From Phascolarctobacterium_A sp034086985 (GTDB taxonomy: Bacteria > Bacillota > Negativicutes > Acidaminococcales > Acidaminococcaceae): a DNA stretch of 64,000 bases. The stretch covers positions 10,469 to 74,468 of the forward strand of contig JAXDZG010000011.1 in assembly GCA_034086985.1 (NCBI GenBank). The letters run 5' to 3'. Below are positions 33,682 to 42,179 of this stretch, one piece after another. Numbering within the stretch: the first letter of the stretch is position 1; each line of letters opens with the position of its first letter. A model generated the notes under the pieces. That model saw only the letters and a program-made list of their open reading frames with translations, was not told where the DNA came from and made no database searches. The translations under genes and the position numbers were made by a program.

Positions 33682-34737
33682 ATGGATGCAGATAAAAAGA
33701 AAGCTTTAGATATGGCCATGCACCAAATCGAGAAGGATTTTGGTAAGGGCAGCATTATGAAATTGGGCGAAGCCAGTGCAAAAATGAATATCGAGGTTAT
33801 TCCCACCGGCGCTTTGAGCTTGGACATTGCCCTTGGCGTAGGCGGCATTCCCCGCGGCCGTGTTATCGAGATCTATGGCCCTGAATCCTCCGGTAAAACC
33901 ACTGTAGCCCTGCACATGATTGCCGAGGCCCAAAAGCTGGGCGGCTATGCAGCCTTCATCGATGCTGAGCATGCCCTGGACCCGGTTTATGCCCGTGCTT
34001 TGGGTGTTGATATAGACAATCTCTTGATTTCCCAGCCTGATAACGGTGAGCAAGCTTTGGAAATCGCCGACGCGCTGGTACGCAGTGGCGCCATCGATAT
34101 CATCGTTATCGACTCCGTAGCTGCTTTGGTACCCCGCGCTGAAATCGAGGGTGAAATGGGCGACTCCCATGTGGGTCTGCAGGCACGCTTAATGAGCCAG
34201 GCGCTGCGCAAGCTGACCGGTCTTATTTCTAAATCTAAATGCGCTACCATCTTTATCAACCAAATCCGTGAAAAGGTGGGCGTGATGTTTGGCAATCCCG
34301 AAACCACCACCGGTGGCCGTGCTTTGAAATTCTACTCTACCGTGCGTCTGGATGTACGCCGCATCGATACCTTGAAGAATGGCAACGATATGATCGGCAG
34401 CCGCACCCGCGTCAAGGTCGTGAAGAACAAGGTTGCGCCTCCCTTTAAGCAGGCTGAGTTCGATATTATGTACGGTAAGGGTATTTCCCACGAGGGCTGT
34501 GTTGTAGACTTAGGTGCTGAGCTGGATATTATCAATAAGAGTGGTGCTTGGTACTCTTATGGCGACATTCGCTTAGGCCAGGGCAAAGAAAAGGTCAAGG
34601 ACTTCCTGCGTGAGAACCCGGATATTGCCAAGGATATTGAGGCCAAAATCCGTGCTACCACCATGGGTCAAAGCGATGTGAAGGCTGATGCAGCTGGAGC
34701 AGATGATGTGGAACCGATCTTCAAAGAAGAGCTCTAA
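33682..34737 (+). CDS. recA: Recombinase RecA
   Basis: 351-residue strand-exchange protein and co-protease for LexA. Walker A GPESSGKT is at residues 66-73, with ALDPVYARALGVD, LLISQPDNGEQALEI, VIDSVAALVPRAEIEGEMGD and INQIREKVGVMFGNPETTTGG all conserved. AGGAGGCTTGAAC precedes ATG 33682. recX overlaps its 3' end, as is common. Confidence 0.98.
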   Translation: MDADKKKALDMAMHQIEKDFGKGSIMKLGEASAKMNIEVIPTGALSLDIALGVGGIPRGRVIEIYGPESSGKTTVALHMIAEAQKLGGYAAFIDAEHALDPVYARALGVDIDNLLISQPDNGEQALEIADALVRSGAIDIIVIDSVAALVPRAEIEGEMGDSHVGLQARLMSQALRKLTGLISKSKCATIFINQIREKVGVMFGNPETTTGGRALKFYSTVRLDVRRIDTLKNGNDMIGSRTRVKVVKNKVAPPFKQAEFDIMYGKGISHEGCVVDLGAELDIINKSGAWYSYGDIRLGQGKEKVKDFLRENPDIAKDIEAKIRATTMGQSDVKADAAGADDVEPIFKEEL

Positions 34738-35296
34738 AGAAAAGAGCGAGCAAGATACAAATCCAAAGGTAGAAGGCTTTGCTAGCGCGCAGGAGGCTTA
34801 CGACTGCGCGCTTAATCTGCTTTCCTATAGGGATTTTAGCAAGCAAAGGATGCAGGAAAGACTGCGGCTGAAGGGGGCCGACGCGGCCCAGGCCGCGGCG
34901 GCTGTGGCTAAGCTGGAGGACTACAATTTAATCAACGACGAACGCTATGCCAGCCGTGTTTACGAGGGCTGGCTGAACAAGCGCTGCTATGGACGCCAGC
35001 ATTTGGCGGCGGAGCTAGCGAAGCGTGGGATAGACTCAGAGCTAAGCCAGGAAATTATGGCTCGCTTTACGCCGGAGCTGGAGGCAGAGCACGCCGCCTG
35101 TGCAGCGGAGCTTTTTAAGCAGCGCAATCAAGCTAAGCTGGCTCAGGCCCAGCGCGAAGAGCTGAGCGCTCAGGAAAGAATGCTGGCCCGAAGGAAAATA
35201 TATGTAGCCGCAGGGCGCTTTTTGGCGTCCCGAGGCTTTTCAGCTAGATATATGCAGGTTTTATGGGAAAAATTAGAGGTAAACACCGATATATAG
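34706..35296 (+). CDS. recX: Regulatory protein RecX
   Basis: 196-residue helical protein that inhibits RecA filaments. RecX repeats are recognisable: ALNLLSYRDFSKQRMQERL, LEDYNLINDERYASRVYEGW and GRQHLAAELAKRGIDSELSQEI. GGAG at 34696-34699 best suits ATG 34706, giving a 32 nt overlap with recA; ATG 34688 and 34703 are in-frame alternatives. The product ends shortly before the next promoter. Confidence 0.88.
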   Translation: MWNRSSKKSSKEKSEQDTNPKVEGFASAQEAYDCALNLLSYRDFSKQRMQERLRLKGADAAQAAAAVAKLEDYNLINDERYASRVYEGWLNKRCYGRQHLAAELAKRGIDSELSQEIMARFTPELEAEHAACAAELFKQRNQAKLAQAQREELSAQERMLARRKIYVAAGRFLASRGFSARYMQVLWEKLEVNTDI

Positions 35297-35306
35297 TGTT
35301 AAATCC

Positions 35307-35335
35307 TTGACATTTTTCTAGATTTTATTTACAAT
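35307..35335 (+). promoter_or_regulatory. Promoter downstream of recX
   Basis: TTGACA (35307-35312), 17 nt, TACAAT (35330-35335). Confidence 0.75.
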
Positions 35336-35341
35336 AGAATT

Positions 35342-35402
35342 GTCCCATTGTGCTTATATCAGTGGATTACACAAGGTGACACTCCGTGTCGCCTTCTTTT
35401 TT
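35342..35402 (+). ncRNA. Possible ~60 nt small RNA or rny leader
   Basis: A good promoter and a strong intrinsic terminator are only ~40 nt apart with no gene between them, predicting a transcript of about 60 nt. It could be an independent small RNA or an attenuated leader of rny, whose coding sequence starts 150 nt further on. No known RNA family was recognised. Confidence 0.35.
35373..35402 (+). terminator. Terminator/attenuator upstream of rny
   Basis: AAGGTGACAC / GTGTCGCCTT (one T-G pair), TCC loop, then C and six T. The ~148 nt from here to rny contains AT-rich sequence and one AGCAG-CGC/GCG-CTGCT hairpin (35486-35507). Confidence 0.82.
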
Positions 35403-35550
35403 GCCCTGTTTCTGAATTTTAATAGGTTAATTGCTATATTTTTATACATTTAATTGATTATATTCAATGGAATAAGGACATTTATAGCAGACGCGAAGGC
35501 GCCTGCTGTTGTTGTGCAAAAAAAGCTTGAAACAATTTTTTAACTAGGAG

Positions 35551-37095
35551 GTGAGGACGATTTTAGCAATTATAGGTACTGCCGTAGTAGTTGGTCTGGC
35601 AGGTGGTGCAGTGGGCTATTTGGTACGCAAAAACGTAGCCGAAAGCAAGATTGCTACCGCCGAAGAGCAAGCAATCCGCATTGTGCAGGAGGCTGAACAG
35701 ACTAGCGAGGCAAAACGCAAGGAAATGATGATGGAGGCCAAGGAAGAAATCCATCGTCTGCGCTCTGAAATGGAGCGCGAAAATAAAGATAGACGCAGCG
35801 ATCTGCAACGTCAGGAGCGCCGCTTGGTACAAAAGGAAGAAAATCTGGACCGTAAGATCGAATCCTTTGAGCGCAAGGAGGAAAAGCTGGCCCGTAAGGA
35901 GCAAAGCTTGAATGCAGCCCAAGAGCGTGCCGACCAGCTGTGCGCTAAGCAGCAGGCTGAGCTGGAGCGCTTGTCTGGCTTGACCAGCGACGAGGCTAAG
36001 CAGGAGCTGCTGGCATCTCTGGAGGACGAGGTAAAGCACGAATCCGCTATGCTGATCAAGGATTTGGAGCAGCAGGCTAAGGATGAAGCTGAGAAAAAGG
36101 CTCGTGAGATTATCTCTCTGGCTATTCAACGCTGTGCTGCTGACCATGTGGCCGAGACCACCGTCTCCGTAGTGGGCCTGCCCAACGACGAAATGAAGGG
36201 TCGCATTATTGGCCGCGAGGGTCGCAATATCCGCACTCTGGAAACCCTGACCGGTATCGATTTAATCATTGATGACACCCCTGAAGCAGTGATTATTTCC
36301 GGCTTTGACCCGGTGCGCCGCGAGGTTGCTCGCATTGCCCTAGAAAAGCTGATCAACGATGGTCGTATCCATCCGTCCCGCATTGAGGAAATGGTAGAGA
36401 AGGCTCAAAAAGAGGTTGAGCAAAAGATTAAGGAAGCTGGCGAGCAAGCCACCTTTGCAGTGGGCGTGCACGGCCTGCATCCTGAGCTCATTAAACTTTT
36501 AGGCCGTCTGCGCTATCGCACCAGCTATGGTCAGAATGTGTTGAACCATTCTGTAGAAGTAGCAAATCTGGCCGGTGTTATGGCCTCTGAGCTGGGCGTG
36601 GATGTAGTTTTGGCTAAGCGTGCAGGTCTCTTGCACGATATTGGCAAGGCTATTGACCACGAAATGGAAGGCTCTCACGTGGAAATTGGCGGCGAAATCG
36701 CTAAGAAGTTCCGTGAGTCCGATTTGATTATCAACGCTATTTTGGCCCATCACGGTGATGTGGAGCCTAAGAGCGTGGAAGCAGTGCTGGTGAGCGCTGC
36801 CGATGCAGTTTCCGCAGCTCGCCCCGGCGCTAGACGGGAAACTCTGGAAAGCTACCTGAAGCGCTTGACTCGCTTGGAAGAGATTTCTGAGTCCTTCAAC
36901 GGCGTAGAAAAATGCTATGCTGTGCAAGCAGGCCGTGAAATCCGCATTATGGTTAAGCCTGAGGTTATCGACGATGCCTCTGCCATCCTCTTGGCACGCG
37001 ATATTTCCAAGAAAATTGAAGCCGAGATGGAATATCCCGGTCAAATCAAGGTGGTCATCATCCGCGAAACCCGCGCTGTGGACTACGCAAAATAA
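35551..37095 (+). CDS. rny: Ribonuclease Y
   Basis: Membrane-anchored endoribonuclease that starts mRNA decay in Bacillota. An N-terminal membrane helix (ILAIIGTAVVVGLAGGAVGYLV) leads into a long charged coiled coil (~25-190), then a KH domain (MKGRIIGREGRNIRTLE) and an HD domain (AGLLHDIGKAIDHE, HHGDVEPKS). The start is unusual. GTG 35551 is the only conventional start but overlaps the strong AGGAGGTG Shine-Dalgarno sequence (35546-35553); ATT 35560 has ideal 8 nt spacing. The conventional coordinate is given here. Confidence 0.95.
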   Translation: MRTILAIIGTAVVVGLAGGAVGYLVRKNVAESKIATAEEQAIRIVQEAEQTSEAKRKEMMMEAKEEIHRLRSEMERENKDRRSDLQRQERRLVQKEENLDRKIESFERKEEKLARKEQSLNAAQERADQLCAKQQAELERLSGLTSDEAKQELLASLEDEVKHESAMLIKDLEQQAKDEAEKKAREIISLAIQRCAADHVAETTVSVVGLPNDEMKGRIIGREGRNIRTLETLTGIDLIIDDTPEAVIISGFDPVRREVARIALEKLINDGRIHPSRIEEMVEKAQKEVEQKIKEAGEQATFAVGVHGLHPELIKLLGRLRYRTSYGQNVLNHSVEVANLAGVMASELGVDVVLAKRAGLLHDIGKAIDHEMEGSHVEIGGEIAKKFRESDLIINAILAHHGDVEPKSVEAVLVSAADAVSAARPGARRETLESYLKRLTRLEEISESFNGVEKCYAVQAGREIRIMVKPEVIDDASAILLARDISKKIEAEMEYPGQIKVVIIRETRAVDYAK

Positions 37096-37109
37096 AATAG
37101 ACATACAAA

Positions 37110-37141
37110 AGGCACGCTTCTGATGTGAGGCGTGCCTATTT
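37110..37141 (+). terminator. Terminator of rny
   Basis: AGGCACGC / GCGTGCCT stem (37110-37117/37130-37137) followed by ATTTTA. Confidence 0.78.
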
Positions 37142-37237
37142 TATGCGCTGTTTACAGATTTGTTGCTGTGTAAAAGCCAGAAATGTGGTATAATGAGCAT
37201 ATGAATTTTTTTATTATTTTTAGCTTGGAGGATGACT

Positions 37238-37639
37238 ATGAGAATAGATGGTGCGGGTGCATGCTTTGATAACCGTATTTATGAATTAGATTTGGGCACG
37301 GCTTGGCAAATCGCCATGCTGAGCATTAACGAAATGGGTGTAACCTTGGACGAGGTGGACAAGGAAAACAACGTCATTCATTTCCATAACAAGAATAAAA
37401 TCATGCAGGTGGCCTTCCAGCAGCTGGATGATGAGTCTTTGCAGGTAATTATGGACTCCACGGGCAAAAGACTACAGATTTACAGCTGGAAGCGCGAAGA
37501 TAAAGAGGTTAACCTGTTCTATGAGCTGTTCGAGAAAAAGCTACGTGAGTTCAGAGCCTTTATCCTTTGTCCCAGCTGCAGTGCCAAGATTTCTTCCCTG
37601 TCCAAATTCTGTCCCGAATGTGGCTTTAAAATTAAGTAA
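37238..37639 (+). CDS. Zinc-ribbon protein of unknown function
   Basis: 133-residue protein, family not recognised. The first ~100 residues are a compact alpha/beta domain with no visible motif. The C-terminus is a rubredoxin-like zinc ribbon, CPSC-x10-CPEC. GGAGG at 37227-37231 is correctly spaced for ATG 37238; the ATG at 37232 lies directly on the ribosome-binding site. A TGGTATAAT extended -10 at 37186-37194 and its own terminator make it a single-gene unit. Confidence 0.75.
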   Translation: MRIDGAGACFDNRIYELDLGTAWQIAMLSINEMGVTLDEVDKENNVIHFHNKNKIMQVAFQQLDDESLQVIMDSTGKRLQIYSWKREDKEVNLFYELFEKKLREFRAFILCPSCSAKISSLSKFCPECGFKIK

Positions 37640-37651
37640 AAATGGCAAAAA

Positions 37652-37688
37652 AAGAAACCAAATACCGAAAGGTATTTGGCTTCTTTTT
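37652..37688. terminator. Bidirectional terminator between zinc-ribbon gene and rpmB
   Basis: CCAAATACC-GAAA-GGTATTTGG with outer AAGAA/TTCTT pairs and a T-run; A-run on the opposite side. Confidence 0.9.
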
Positions 37689-37699
37689 AAATCCGAAGA

Positions 37700-37891
37700 T
37701 TAGATAGCGCGGTTAACTTTACCGGAGCGCAGGCAACGGGTGCAAACATTTACACGTTTTACAGAACCATCAACAACTGCTCTTACTTGTTGAATATTCG
37801 GGCTCCAAGCACGTTTGGTGTGTCTATTGGAGTGGCTGACATTGTTGCCAGACAGTTTTCCTTTACCGCAGATTTCGCAGATAGATGCCAT
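37700..37891 (-). CDS. rpmB: 50S ribosomal protein L28
   Basis: 63-residue ribosomal protein. Zinc-binding version with CEICGKG near the start and CTRCLRSG near the end; the core HSNRHTKRAWSPNIQ is conserved. AAGGAGGTGGGAAATT precedes the ATG on the minus strand, and a promoter lies at 37951-37979. Confidence 0.98.
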   Translation of the reverse strand: MASICEICGKGKLSGNNVSHSNRHTKRAWSPNIQQVRAVVDGSVKRVNVCTRCLRSGKVNRAI

Positions 37892-37950
37892 AATTTCCCA
37901 CCTCCTTAAGCGTGATTAAGGCATAAGGCACATTCAAATTTAACATGAGT

Positions 37951-37979
37951 ATCATACCACAAAGAGCACAGAAAAGCAA
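37951..37979 (-). promoter_or_regulatory. Promoter of rpmB
   Basis: Minus strand TTGCTT (37974-37979), 17 nt including TGG just before TATGAT (37951-37956). Confidence 0.7.
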
Positions 37980-38039
37980 GCAAAATTTCAAGATTATACT
38001 AAATACTGATTCTACTAAATACTAAGGCAGGTTTTTGAG

Positions 38040-40109
38040 ATGTGGTGGCAGGAACCAGTGACATTTTTAAAGGGAATAGGCCCTAAAAAGGCGGCAGAGC
38101 TAGCTAATGCCGGCATTTTCACCGTGGGTGACCTGCTGGAGTACTATCCGCGGCAGGAGGCCTATCTGGATTACGGCAACTTAAAAAAGATTAAAGAGCT
38201 GAAAATGGACGGCTCCCGCCAGATTTTCAAGGCCAGCGTTTACAATATACGCAACGGTATGGGGGCCCATGGCAAGCGCTATACGGTGGTTACGGTGCGG
38301 GATGAGACCGCCTATGCCTCTCTATATTTTTTTATGAACCAGCGCTACAGCGCCCAAAAGCTGCGCCCCGGCATGGAGCTTTTGATTATGGGCAAGGTGC
38401 GCCCTGGCAAAGCCACTCGCACGGTGTCCGAGCTCACCATACAGGTGCTAGAGGAGGGCGAGGAGCTGCAGCCGGAGATACTGCCGGTATACGCCCTAAG
38501 CGGTGGCTTAACCCAGCTCAATTTGCGCAAATGGATGCGCCAAGCCTTGGCTCTGGCCGAAGAGGAGCTGCCCGAAAGCTTGCCCCGGTCCATTGTGGAA
38601 AAATGCCATTTGCCGGATCGTTTGACGGCATTAAAAAATATTCATTTTCCCACCAGCTGGCAGGCCCTTGGCGAGGCCAAAAGACGCTTTATTTTTGAGG
38701 AGCTTTTCCTCCTGCAGTGCGGCCTTTTATCCTACCGTCAGCAAAACCACGACCAGCGCCAGGGCATTCAGCACGGCCCCAATGGGGAAAAAATTAAGGA
38801 AATTCTAGCTCATTTACCCTTTACTCTTACAGAGCAGCAGGAAAAAGCGTGGCAGGAAATCAGTGCCGACATGGAAAAAGCCCAGCCCATGCACCGCATT
38901 CTGCAGGGCGACGTGGGCAGCGGCAAGACCGTGCTCAGTGCCTTGGCCTTAGCCAAGGCTGTTGAGCACGGCTATCAGGGCTGCATCATGGCGCCCACCG
39001 AAATATTGGCGCGCCAGCATTACGACACGCTGCAAGAGTTCTTGCAGCCGGCCGGAATGCGTGTGGCGCTCCTGGTGGGCGGTATGCGGGCCAAGGCCCG
39101 CAGGGAGCTGCTCCTCAATCTAGAGCTGGGTCTCATCGACGTGCTCGTAGGTACTCATGCCTTACTAGAAGAGGACGTGCGCTTCGCACGCCTATCAATA
39201 GCTGTCACCGACGAGCAGCATCGCTTCGGGGTGGAGCAGCGGGCGCGCTTAGCCAATAAGTCCGCTCTGGCTCCCGACGTATTGGTCATGACGGCAACGC
39301 CCATACCACGTACCCTAGCCTTAACAGTCTACGGCGATTTGGATATTTCCCTCATGAAGGGCCGGCCGCCGGGACGCAAGCCGGTGCAAACCCTCTGCTA
39401 CAATGAGGCCAAACGGCCTCAGGTGTACGAGGGCTTGCTCCGGCAGGTCCAGTCGGGGAGGCAGGCCTATATCGTCTGTCCTTTGATCGAGGAGTCGGAG
39501 GCGCTGGAGGCACGCAGCGCGGAAAGCGTCTATGAGGAGCTTACTCAGAAAAGCAAGGGCGTGCTGCGTAGCGTGCCCTGCGCCCTGCTCCACGGTCGGC
39601 TCAAGGCCGCAGAAAAGGAGGCCATTATGGCCGCTTTTGCTGCGGGCGATACGAAGGTTTTAGTGAGCACCACGGTCATCGAGGTAGGCGTGAACGTTCC
39701 TAACGCTACCTTGATGGTCATCGAGAACGCCGAACGCTTCGGCCTAGCGCAGCTGCATCAGCTGCGGGGCCGGGTAGGCCGTGGCAGCCAGCAGTCCTAC
39801 TGCGTGCTGCTCACGGGTGTGGACAGCCCCGAAGCGCTGTCCCGCCTGCAAGTTGTGCGGGACAGCGAGGACGGCTTCTACCTAGCGGAGGAAGACTTGA
39901 AGCAGCGTGGGGTGGGCCAGCTCTTTGGCCTGCGCCAGCACGGCTTGCCAGATTTGCGCATTGCTGATATAATTCGAGATACGGAGACCATTGCCCAGGT
40001 GCGCCAGCTGGCGCAGGAGGAGCTGGCTAGGCCCCAGGCGCTGGAGGAAATCAAGCGCTTAGTGGAGCTGCAGTTCGGCCAGCGCTTCGCTATGATCTTT
40101 AACACTTAA
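38040..40109 (+). CDS. recG: ATP-dependent DNA helicase RecG
   Basis: 689-residue branch-migration helicase that remodels stalled forks. N-terminal wedge domain with the OB-fold (FLKGIGPKKAAELANAGIFTVGDLLEYYPR), Walker A in LQGDVGSGKTVL (~residues 290-301), DEQHRFG (DEQH box), MTATPIPRTLA, and the C-terminal RGRVGRG helicase motif VI. The ribosome-binding site before ATG 38040 (AAGGCAGG) is weaker than average. Divergent from rpmB. Confidence 0.97.
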   Translation: MWWQEPVTFLKGIGPKKAAELANAGIFTVGDLLEYYPRQEAYLDYGNLKKIKELKMDGSRQIFKASVYNIRNGMGAHGKRYTVVTVRDETAYASLYFFMNQRYSAQKLRPGMELLIMGKVRPGKATRTVSELTIQVLEEGEELQPEILPVYALSGGLTQLNLRKWMRQALALAEEELPESLPRSIVEKCHLPDRLTALKNIHFPTSWQALGEAKRRFIFEELFLLQCGLLSYRQQNHDQRQGIQHGPNGEKIKEILAHLPFTLTEQQEKAWQEISADMEKAQPMHRILQGDVGSGKTVLSALALAKAVEHGYQGCIMAPTEILARQHYDTLQEFLQPAGMRVALLVGGMRAKARRELLLNLELGLIDVLVGTHALLEEDVRFARLSIAVTDEQHRFGVEQRARLANKSALAPDVLVMTATPIPRTLALTVYGDLDISLMKGRPPGRKPVQTLCYNEAKRPQVYEGLLRQVQSGRQAYIVCPLIEESEALEARSAESVYEELTQKSKGVLRSVPCALLHGRLKAAEKEAIMAAFAAGDTKVLVSTTVIEVGVNVPNATLMVIENAERFGLAQLHQLRGRVGRGSQQSYCVLLTGVDSPEALSRLQVVRDSEDGFYLAEEDLKQRGVGQLFGLRQHGLPDLRIADIIRDTETIAQVRQLAQEELARPQALEEIKRLVELQFGQRFAMIFNT

Positions 40110-40119
40110 AGCTGTGCTT

Positions 40120-40148
40120 CCTTAGTAAAGCTTTTCGCTAAACTAAGG
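40120..40148 (+). other. Hairpin after recG
   Basis: CCTTAGT-aa-AGC-TTTTC-GCT-aa-ACTAAGG, a stem with symmetric internal loop and no T-run after it; possibly a weak terminator or processing site. Confidence 0.4.
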
Positions 40149-40198
40149 CATAGTATTTTCAAGTATACTCCTAATACTTATATAAAGAGGTTTTTACT

Positions 40199-40903
40199 TT
40201 GCAAGATAAATATAAGTGGCTCCAAAATCCCGATACTGTGACGAAGATAGCCGCTGCCGTGCTTTTGGTAGCGCTCTTCTGCGGCATTCAATGTTTTGCA
40301 GAGGATTTTTTCAGCACCACCTTTAAGCTGGCCATCAGCGGCAATGTGGATGGTCTTGTGGAATATCTGCGCTCCTTCGGCCCCTGGGCCATGGTGATTA
40401 GCTTCATCCTAGATGTGCTTATCAACGCAGGCAGCATTTTTCCCTCCATCTTCCTTTCCACCGCCAACGGCCTCATCTTCGGTCTGCCCTTGGGCATTCT
40501 TATTTCCTGGCTGGCGGAGACGGTGGGCGTGGTCATCAGTTTCTTTCTGATGCGCTTCTTCTTCCGCAGTACGGCGGAGGCCATTATTGCCAATAGCAAT
40601 TCCCTGCAGCACATCGATGAAGCTAGCGGCAAGCATGGTCTGGAGTGGATGGCCTTTGCCAGAGCCCTGCCCTATTTCCCCTCCGGTATTTTAACCGCCG
40701 TGGGCGCCGTGAGCCGTATCAGCGCCAGGGATTACATCATCGCCAACTTAATCGGCAAATTTCCCTCCACTGCGCTTGAGGTAGTCATCGGCCACGATAT
40801 CGTAAACTTCCAGCAAAACAGCCAGCGCTTGGCAGTGCTAGTTGTTGTAGTAGGCCTCATCTTTTGGGGTTATAAAAAGCATCGCGATAAAAAGAAAGCC
40901 TGA
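40199..40903 (+). CDS. TVP38/TMEM64-family (DedA-like/VTT) membrane protein
   Basis: 234-residue integral membrane protein. The SNARE-associated/VTT domain motif is visible: PSIFLSTANGLIFGLPLGILISWLAETVGVVISFFLMRFFF and FARALPYFPSGILTAVGAVSRIS, the F-x-R-x-x-P-x-x-P pattern with re-entrant helices. Members flip or scramble lipids (for example undecaprenyl or phospholipids). The start codon is TTG 40199 after AGAGG. It stands alone and is convergent with the next gene. Confidence 0.88.
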   Translation: MQDKYKWLQNPDTVTKIAAAVLLVALFCGIQCFAEDFFSTTFKLAISGNVDGLVEYLRSFGPWAMVISFILDVLINAGSIFPSIFLSTANGLIFGLPLGILISWLAETVGVVISFFLMRFFFRSTAEAIIANSNSLQHIDEASGKHGLEWMAFARALPYFPSGILTAVGAVSRISARDYIIANLIGKFPSTALEVVIGHDIVNFQQNSQRLAVLVVVVGLIFWGYKKHRDKKKA

Positions 40904-40927
40904 GCAACGCGCTCAGGCTTAATTTTT
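40896..40927. terminator. Bidirectional terminator
   Basis: 10 bp perfect stem AAGCCTGAGC / GCTCAGGCTT with AACGC loop, then AATTTTT; A-rich on the other side for the convergent gene. Confidence 0.9.
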
Positions 40928-41957
40928 ACTCCATAAAGGTATTGGGACTCAGCACGTTGCCATCGTCGAAGGCGATGTAGGTAATCTGAATGCGTCCATT
41001 GAGCTTGCTCATATCCAAGCCCAAAAGCCGTTTATCGTCGGGCAATAAGGGATTCAGATTTTTGCTGGTCTCCAATTTTACAGTGGCACTGGGAGCAATG
41101 GAGCCGCGGAAATGCTCCGGATAGGAATAGAGCTCCTTGCCCTTGTCATCGGCAATGGTCACATCGTAATACATGCGATTGATGGTCACGCCCGTCCTAT
41201 TAGTAGCGCTGACACTGGCCAACAGCATTTTTTGGGGCTCGGCCTCCTTGATATTGGGGTCATCAAACACATGTAGCTCCACCTCAGAGGTGCTCACAGC
41301 CTTGTTCAGCCTTTCTATAATGGGCTTATGCTCCGCCGCCAGCTTAGCCTTTTTGGCCGCGGAGAACTGAATGATGAGCTCCGTCAGATTGCTGATTTTC
41401 TTGACCTGCCACTGGCCCTGGTCATTGGTCTGCATGAAAAGCATGGCGCCAAAATCCTTCCCTAAATGCTCATCATGGAGTACTAGGGTTGCGGTGGCGG
41501 TGCCCTTCTCCTGCTTAGAGAGCTTGACATCCTTTACAGTAAGCTTATCCAGGGGAATATGGCGCTCCATATTGCGGCGCATGGCGTCAGGTACCGGGTC
41601 AGCCACCTGCTCCTCCTGGGCAGGCTTGGCAGCAATTCTATTCCGTGCCTCCTGCTTCATTAAATCAATTACAGGGGGCTTGAGCATATGCAAAATACCC
41701 AGAGCGAAGGGATTGGAGAAGATATTATCATTATTTATTTTGCTTTCCGCCTTAATAATATCCTCAAAGGCGTTATCTAGCACCGAGTCCAGATCCACAT
41801 ATTGCTCAAATTTAGCAGCATTGTGCTCCTTAATAGCCACACGCGCCTGATTTAAGGCATAAGCCGGGGTGCGCACAAAATAGAGGAAATAAAAGGCCGC
41901 GCCTGCAAGCACGAGAACCAGCATAAGCAGCAAGGCCAGTTGTTTTTTACTTTTCAT
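40926..41957 (-). CDS. Membrane-anchored protein, DUF2939-like
   Basis: 343 residues. An N-terminal anchor (KKQLALLLMLVLVLAGAAFYFLYF) is followed by TPAYALNQARVAIKEHNAAKFEQYVDLDSVLDNAF, which resembles the DUF2939 pattern, then a long extracytoplasmic part. The second half (from ~240) reads as an immunoglobulin/beta-sandwich-like segment (MLLASVSATNRTGVTINRMYYDVTI). The function is unknown. It is alone between a bidirectional terminator and the miaB promoter region. Confidence 0.72.
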   Translation of the reverse strand: MKSKKQLALLLMLVLVLAGAAFYFLYFVRTPAYALNQARVAIKEHNAAKFEQYVDLDSVLDNAFEDIIKAESKINNDNIFSNPFALGILHMLKPPVIDLMKQEARNRIAAKPAQEEQVADPVPDAMRRNMERHIPLDKLTVKDVKLSKQEKGTATATLVLHDEHLGKDFGAMLFMQTNDQGQWQVKKISNLTELIIQFSAAKKAKLAAEHKPIIERLNKAVSTSEVELHVFDDPNIKEAEPQKMLLASVSATNRTGVTINRMYYDVTIADDKGKELYSYPEHFRGSIAPSATVKLETSKNLNPLLPDDKRLLGLDMSKLNGRIQITYIAFDDGNVLSPNTFME

Positions 41958-42093
41958 TTTCCTTACCTTCTTAGAATTACTAAAGATAAAAAATAATGCT
42001 TTTGCATGGTTGTGAATTGAGAAAAATTCACTCCCTATATTGTAATCATATTGTGGCCAGATTTCAATACCTAGTACTAAAATATTTTTGCAC

Positions 42094-42123
42094 TTGCGGG
42101 AAAACAGACAAATTTAGTATAAT
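42094..42123 (+). promoter_or_regulatory. Promoter of the miaB-mutS-mutL operon
   Basis: TTGCGG (42094-42099), 18 nt, TATAAT (42118-42123). The rest of the 222 nt gap from 41958 shows nothing further. Confidence 0.55.
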
Positions 42124-42179
42124 ATTATGATAGGTAAAGTGTGTCCAAAACTTTGATATAGATTATGGAGGTTGCTTAG

